NCBI GenBank assembly: GCA_026874595.1
Contig: CM049308.1
Span: 48,803,327-48,867,326, forward strand
Length of the DNA: 64,000 nucleotides
Direction of reading: 5' to 3'
Source of the DNA: Sipunculus nudus
Lineage: Eukaryota > Annelida > Sipuncula > Golfingiida > Sipunculidae
Below the pieces are notes generated by a model. The model ran no database searches. It saw only the letters and a list, made by a program, of their open reading frames with translations, and was not told the DNA's origin. Shown piece by piece: positions 58,166 to 64,000 of this stretch. Each line of letters begins with the position of its first letter. The first letter of the stretch is position 1. Both the position numbers and the translations under genes were made by a program.

Positions 58166-59425
58166 TTGGCAGCTGAGCGTCATGACCTATGGGTCACTTG
58201 TTTTTTCCTGTAAGTACTATTGATTTAATTTTCAAAGCATGTAAACATAAGTAATTAATTTGTTGCAATCTGAAATTTGAAAATAAAAGCTTGAAAATTA
58301 GGCAAGTTATTGATTTTTTTTCTTGAGGCTCTATTGTAGGCATTTGAGGCAAGATGCCATGTTGTGTTAATATAGCATTTTTAAAGAAATCAATTTTCTT
58401 TTAAATGGTTTTAACAAATATACCCACCGGTATGCTTAAATGTTTAAAATATGAAGCAAATTATGGATAAATAAAGGCACAATTTAAAATTGTGAAATCT
58501 GAATCAAGTATTGTTTTTAGATATTTATTGTGTTGCAAATTTATTTTTGTGGTAAAATTAAATAAAAATTTGTATGCATGATGTGGTGTTGTCTGACAAG
58601 ATTGAGATTTATGATGATGCAATTTAGAATTATGAATCAACGTTTATATTCAGAAATATATGTTATATTGGAAAAGTATACAAATTAAACTTAAAATAAA
58701 AAAATGAGGATCTAATACAAACATTTGTTAATTATTTCCTGCCTCAGCAGAATTGGAGATCAGGCTTTGTTTGCCCTGTATGTGTATGCAGAAGTGTTGT
58801 TAATCCCACCATCTCCCCTCCCCCTCCTCTGCTGCCATTTATTCCTGTGCACTGGGACATTAGTTTTTATTGCAAATGTGTAAAACTTATTTAATAAAAA
58901 AGTAATAGGATTAGAAAAATTAAGAACTTATTGAAACATATTCTTGCCTTTAATAGGAGAATGGAACATAAAGTGATCAGCTCTGTCCATCATCTTTCCG
59001 ATATCATTAAATATATATAAATTATGAAATTTTACCTATAAGCACTGTTGAAATAACTTTCATATGCTGTATTATTTTGGAATAAAGCTATTTAAGTCTG
59101 AAATTTGAAAGCAAATTTTATATTCAGTTGTGTATTATTGCAAATGTTAAACTTTAAAAAAATTGATATAATAAATAAATCAAAGAAATAATTGAAACTT
59201 CATATAGTATCAGCTTTGTTTGTCTACCAGTTTGTCTGTCCTTTTTTAAGTATTAAGTATTAATTATGAATGAATTTTTTTTATCCTGTAAAAAAGTGAA
59301 AATCCTATGTATATACACTATAATAAATATATACACTTTATCTCCCTTTGATATTATTTTAGATTTTTACCTTCAAGGTCAACTTCAGCTGAGCACATTG
59401 ACCCAGGGGTCCCTTGTTATTGATT
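58166..59425 (+). repeat. Dispersed AT-rich family between two hairpin ends
   Basis: Hairpin ends 'cagctgagcgtcatgaccta' plus TGGGTCACTTG at 58.17 kb and 'cagctgagcacattgaccca' plus GGGGTCCCTTG at 59.39 kb delimit AT-rich sequence. The sequence between them has relatives at 61.5-62.2 and 63.4-63.8 kb ('cagcagaatgggacataaag', 'taagcactgttgaaataact'). Confidence 0.5.
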
Positions 59426-59815
59426 TGGCTTGTGTAACACAGCAGAGTTAAGCAAGGTAAAAGATGCTGTCAAACAAAACCTTCTTGGACTTTATTTCAT
59501 TAATATTACAGACCTAGTACCAGTTAGGATACAAAATTACAAGGTTACCAGTAACTTGGCAATTTTTTATTTCCCATGGCTGGGACATTAGTTGATGCAG
59601 CTGATACATGTTTTAACAAAACAGAACCATTATTTATCTGAAGTAACTTGTTAAACATGGATTACACTGCATTACAATCCTCATGCAGTGCTTATACGCT
59701 GCAGTTGTCCCAGACATCCTTTGGTGTAACCGCTGCTTTGTATGGAAATGGTTCTCCGGGTATGAACACCAGGGTGCACATAGAGAAAAGAGTTGTTATG
59801 AGAGTGTGGTATAAT
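59426..59815. other. No gene seen
   Basis: Low-repeat sequence; nothing recognised. Confidence 0.35.
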
Positions 59816-60640
59816 TAGGGCCCTGCTTATTCAGTGAGTGCCCTGTAATAACACCCTGTCCGTGTGTGTTCCTCTATCTGTCTGACTGTCCATAAAATTG
59901 TTTCCGGATGATAACTCCAGTTTTGATTGACATATGGATTTCAAACTTGACATATGTATGGCACACCACTAGAGCAAGAATCCTGTTGAATTTGGGTCAA
60001 GGTCAAGGTCACAGGATCCACATCTTTAAAAAAATTGTGGATGCATTTCCAGGGAAACTTTTCATACCAGACCTTCCATCTTGCACATACAGGACACCTT
60101 TCAATAGGAAAAGATCTCTATCGATCTTTGGGTCATAAGGTCAAAGGTCAAGATCACAGGAGCCATCTGTCAACAAATTCAATTCCGGGTGATAATTTCA
60201 CTTTGGATTGACATATGGATTCCAAACTTAAAATATATAGGGCCCACCACTAAAGCAAGAATTCTTTTGATTTTTGGGTGATGATGTCAAAGGTCAAGGT
60301 CACAGGACCCACATTTTTTAAAAGGTTGTGGATGTATTTTAAGCCAAACTTTTCCTTCAAGACCTCCCATCTTGCATGAATCTGACTACTGCCAACAGGG
60401 GAAGATCTCTATCAGTATTTGAGTCAGAGGTCAAGGTCACAGGAGCCATCTGTTTACAAAATTCATTTCCAGGTTATAACTCCATTTGGCATGACATATG
60501 GATTTCAAACTTGACTTATGAATGGCCCTCCACTAAGCAAGATACCTCTGAATTTTGGCGGTCATGAGGTCAAGGTCAACACACCAAAATCTTTAAAAAG
60601 TTTGTGGAGGCTTTGTAAATGATTCATCCAAAATATTTCA
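59816..60640 (-). repeat. GTGACC-type element, inverted
   Basis: It starts with 'ttagggccctgcttattcag', the reverse complement of the 'ttattaaagcagggcct' end seen near 11.35 kb, then a 'ctatctgtctgactgtcc' tract and three units with AAGGTCAAGGTCACAGGA. The order mirrors 8.5-11.4 kb, which supports this as a defined element end. Confidence 0.65.
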
Positions 60641-61500
60641 CTTTTGGATTACCTAACAATATGGGTAGAACCATAGAACCATATTGATTTCATTATCAAA
60701 AGTGCAAAGGTTAAAATCACCAGATCATCCTGCTGATTTATATGCTTTAATAGTCTCACAGTTTAATACATCTGATGTTATAATGCCTCTCAAGCTCGGA
60801 ATGCTCCACTCCTACACCTTCATACATGACCATCACTGATTCATCTTGGCTTAGTGTTTAAATACTGTTTTGGGTCAGTTTCCTCTGTCTCTGCATGTTA
60901 TCAGGTCTTTTAATATATTTTTTCCAAGCATCAGTCAGCCTGCACTAGAAGACTATGGGCCTTTTCCGTGGCACTTTGTGATCTGTCAGTATAACATGAA
61001 AGAATGGTCTGGCCTTGACTTTGTTCTGTATGTCCCTTCTGTTTGTCGGTTTAGTATTCCTCTCTTCAGAATCAATATAGCTGCATAAAAATATTATTTC
61101 TTTCTACTTCTTCCAGAAAAAGGGTTATTTATTTTATGAATTCCCTATGTTCACCTGTCTTTTTTGTCTGTGTTTTTATTTCAACTTCTTGCAAGTGCTT
61201 GACCTATGTCCTTCTTGTTGCATTGTGCATCCAGTCTGATAACACCCATTCCGAGATATAGCCAAGAATTGGTCCTATGAGATCTTGTGTCCCAGTGTAA
61301 TAATCAAACCAACAAGAGTGGTTGTCGCATGTTTAAAATTTGAGCTGGATGTACAATGCAGTACCACACAATCATTACAATTCTTTGCACTGTGCACAAG
61401 TTTTGAATCAATTGGCCCCATGAATAAAAAATTCCACATACAATTAGATGTCCCTAAGTTCTGATAACAAACCCACAAACAGGTTCACTCTACCTTTTTC
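60641..61500. other. No gene supported; repeat remnants
   Basis: 61.24-61.50 kb resembles the long-body TAGCTCAG subtype ('caattagatgtccctaagtt'). The rest is unassigned. The 72-aa frame at 60.87-61.09 kb is not supported. Confidence 0.4.
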
Positions 61501-62192
61501 TTCTGAATAATTTCAACAAATTAATAATCCATCAGCATGCATAATTTGATAATATACGAAGCAAAAAACAAATAAATAATGGTGCAGTTTAGAATTGTGA
61601 ATTCGGAATCAAGTTATTTTTTTCAGATATTTATTTTGCAAATATATATTTTTTTGTGATAGAAAAAATAAATACAACTGTATTCTTAATGTTATGTTTT
61701 ATGAGCAAAATTAGGGATGAATAATGATGCAATCGAGAATTTTTTTTATCACCATATATATTCAGATATATGTGTTATATTGCAGATGTATATATATTTT
61801 ATAAACCTGAAAAAATATGATATATTAATATAATGAGAATCAAATGCAAACATTTGTTCATTTATCAGCTGAATGGGAAATTAAGTGACCAGCTTTGTTT
61901 GTCCGTCTCTCTGTCTATCATTAAATATTTTATAATTATGACTCGACTTTTGTTCATGTAAACACTAGCTGTTGAGTTAAATATCATATCCCCCCACCCC
62001 CACCCTTGCCCTCAAGTCCTTGCACCTGTGTTGGCAACATAAGTTTTATTACAACTGTATACATGTTTAAAATTGAAAACAGAAATTTGGTATAAAAAAA
62101 ATTAGGATCTGATTGGAACATCATAAATTCTTGCCTCAGCAGAATGGGACATAAAGTAATCAGCTGTCTGTTTGTCCATCTTTCGGTTTATC
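61501..62192 (+). repeat. Dispersed AT-rich family
   Basis: Related to 58.2-59.2 kb and 63.4-63.8 kb by shared phrases ('tttgtttgtccgtctctctg', 'ttcttgcctcagcagaatgg'). Confidence 0.5.
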
Positions 62193-62935
62193 ATTGTATC
62201 CCCAGACAAAGTCGGGAATACTATGGTTTCACGACTGTCCCGCCGCCGCAGAAAAACCTTGTGAGCGGGATAACTCAAAAAATATTTCACTGATCTTTTT
62301 CAAACTTTACATTTGTATAGATATAGGTAAGGGGACGAAGCCTATTTAAAATGGGGTCATGACCTATGCTAGGAGAGTGACCTTGACCTTGAATAGGTCC
62401 ATTTTTGCTGAAAATAACACAAATTCTTAAATATCTCAAGTAAGCTTGCATGGACTGGTCCAAAAATCAAGGTGACTGAAGATCTTGGATAGCCTTGTGA
62501 TATACCGGAAACTGGTGATGCCACCTATTATCCTTTTCTTGTTTTTACGCCTTTTAATACCCCCATAATTGCCACTTGACAGTACTGTAAGCATTATAAG
62601 TCAAAAACTAATGGACAGATTTCTTTCATATTATGCACATGTAGAGAGATCTGTTATGGGATGAGGTCTATTTACATTTGGGTCATGACCTTTACCATGA
62701 GAATGGCCTTGACCTTTAATGTGTCCATATTTGGTGAAAATCACACACCTCTTATGATATCTCCAGTGTTGATAGCCATATGGATTTCAAACGTGACTTA
62801 TGTATGGCCCGCCACTAAAGTAAGAACCCTATAGGTTCTAGGGTCATGAGGTCAAAGGTCAAGGTCACTGGACTCGCATCTTAAAAGATACTGTGGATGC
62901 ATTTTAAGCCAAACTTTCATCCCAGGTCTTCCATT
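62193..62935 (+). mobile_element. TATCCCCAGACA element, copy 5, truncated
   Basis: End A is intact (ATTGTATCCCCAGACAAAGT at 62193, a CCGCCGC tract). The core holds a decayed palindrome GGTGATGCCACC at 62515-62526 and one GTGACC unit; then similarity stops at about 62.93 kb, before any end B. Confidence 0.7.
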
Positions 62936-64000
62936 GATATTCCATTGATATATCTTTACATTGATATTCATAATTAGCCATTCTATACATCATAGCGCAT
63001 CTATAGACCCAAGCCTAAGAACAGCTGTATCTCAGTTCAAGAGAATGACCATTTTATCACTACTAACCAACAGCTGACTCTCTCTAATACTACAAGGTTC
63101 ATGTACAGACTCAAGCCTCACACATAATAAGGCCAATTCAACATACAAATACTGGAAAAATATTTGACACAGCCCAGCCAAGACTTCAACCAAGAATAAT
63201 TGGCACAGGTAATGCAGAAATACAGAAACTTAAAATGCATGCAGTTCTTTTATATCATTATTTTGATAGCTTTGAACATTTTCACTTTACCATATCTTTT
63301 CTTCCAGTTAATACATGTCAGCTGTTCTTTACAGGTTCTTTAATTTTCAAATATCACTCTTTCAGCTGATGCTACCAAAGTACACCAAATTCACAGTAAT
63401 TTATAATGACTGCATCTTTTGCGGGGCCCTTACTGACCTGTCAGTTTTCTAGTTCCAGTCAGCACTGTTGAATTAACTTTCATATGCTGTATGTATATGG
63501 ATTTAAGCTCTTAAATTTGAAAGCAACTTATATATTCAGATTTTATGTTATATTGCAAATGTTTTAAAGTTACAAACTTGAAAAAAAAAATTGATATATA
63601 AAAAAATGAAGATCTAATGCAGCCTATTCTTTATTACTTTCCTGCAACAGCAGAATGGGAAAAAAATTGAACAGCTTTGTTTGTCTACCTTTCTGTCTGT
63701 CCATTTTAAATGTTTAAAATAATGAATCAACTTGTTTTTCATGTAAGCATAGTAGAATTTATTTTCATATCCTGCATTTATATGCAGAGATGTTGTAACA
63801 CATTCACTATTGAAGAACTTTATCATCATTTGTCAGATGATGCACATAGTGTATCCATTAGGCCTAGAATCTTCATGCATAAAAAATCTCCATGGAAACT
63901 TGAAATAATGTCACTGTGACCCATTTTCTGCAAGCTGTGGAAAGGACATGATATTAATACTCTGTTAGTCAGATGGGCACAAATGGTAGCAGCTAGATAT
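62936..64000. repeat. Unassigned, then dispersed AT-rich family and TAGCTCAG body
   Basis: 62.94-63.44 kb shows nothing recognisable. 63.44-63.80 kb belongs to the 'gtcagcactgttgaattaac' dispersed family. The last 150 bp ('ggcctagaatcttcatgcat', 'gtcactgtgacccattttct') match the TAGCTCAG-family body and run off the window. Confidence 0.45.

Noticed and set aside
1-64000. Autonomous transposase, reverse transcriptase, viral or rRNA genes
   Set aside because: No long frame with recognisable catalytic motifs and no rRNA-like segment was seen on either strand.

Overview
The window looks like nuclear DNA of an invertebrate animal, most likely a mollusc and probably a bivalve. It is AT-rich and CpG-poor, has no operons or long open reading frames, carries (TA)n, poly-G and (CGG)n microsatellites, and is dominated by short-period tandem arrays and non-autonomous mobile elements. 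The repeat styles (elements with hairpin ends and internal tandem units, 'pearl'/Helentron-like) are ones I associate with bivalve genomes. The lineage call is inference, not a database match.

Layout. 0-35 kb is almost wholly repetitive: a ~320-bp tandem array (0.6-2.1 kb), a hairpin-ended element with seven ~180-bp units (3.9-5.3 kb), a 277-bp satellite (5.5-7.4 kb), a long region of units rich in GTGACCTTGACC (8.5-11.5 kb), a 38-bp minisatellite of about 63 copies (13.0-15.4 kb), two TATCCCCAGACA-ended elements (16.7-19.7 kb), several copies of a family that begins with a TAGCTCAGCTGAC hairpin (22.1-25.2 kb and elsewhere), a cleanly bounded 840-bp hAT-type MITE with an 8-bp target duplication (27.1-27.9 kb), and a 3.2-kb TATCCCC element (31.1-34.3 kb). 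34.3-45.9 kb is the least repetitive stretch and holds the best genic evidence. 48.0-52.3 kb is a 4.3-kb inverted copy of the 31-34 kb element. 52-64 kb is again mixed repeats with a few candidate exons.

Genes. The clearest genic signal is a compact head-to-head pair at 40.0-40.5 kb. A minus-strand first coding exon (40213 down to 40020, one transmembrane segment) and a plus-strand first coding exon (40331 to 40515, coiled-coil-like) have start codons only 117 bp apart. The gap holds a perfect CRE (TGACGTCA), an NRF1-like palindrome (TCGCATGCGA) and a TGACCCGGGTCA palindrome. Both exons end at a GACAG|GTAGG donor in phase 2. A phase-compatible terminal exon for the minus gene is seen at 35159-35096. 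For the plus gene only weak downstream candidates are seen (54.57 kb and 57.33 kb). I cannot name either protein. A further coding-like segment lies at 36.94-37.09 kb.

Outside these, the recurrent 60-115-aa reading frames fall inside tandem arrays whose period is not a multiple of three, or are antisense artefacts. I do not regard them as genes. The most interesting signals are in the repeats: dense clusters of nuclear-receptor-type half-sites (DR0/DR1/DR2), a 12-bp palindrome GGTGGCGCCACC shared by unrelated repeat contexts, and a large inverted element pair flanking the divergent promoter.
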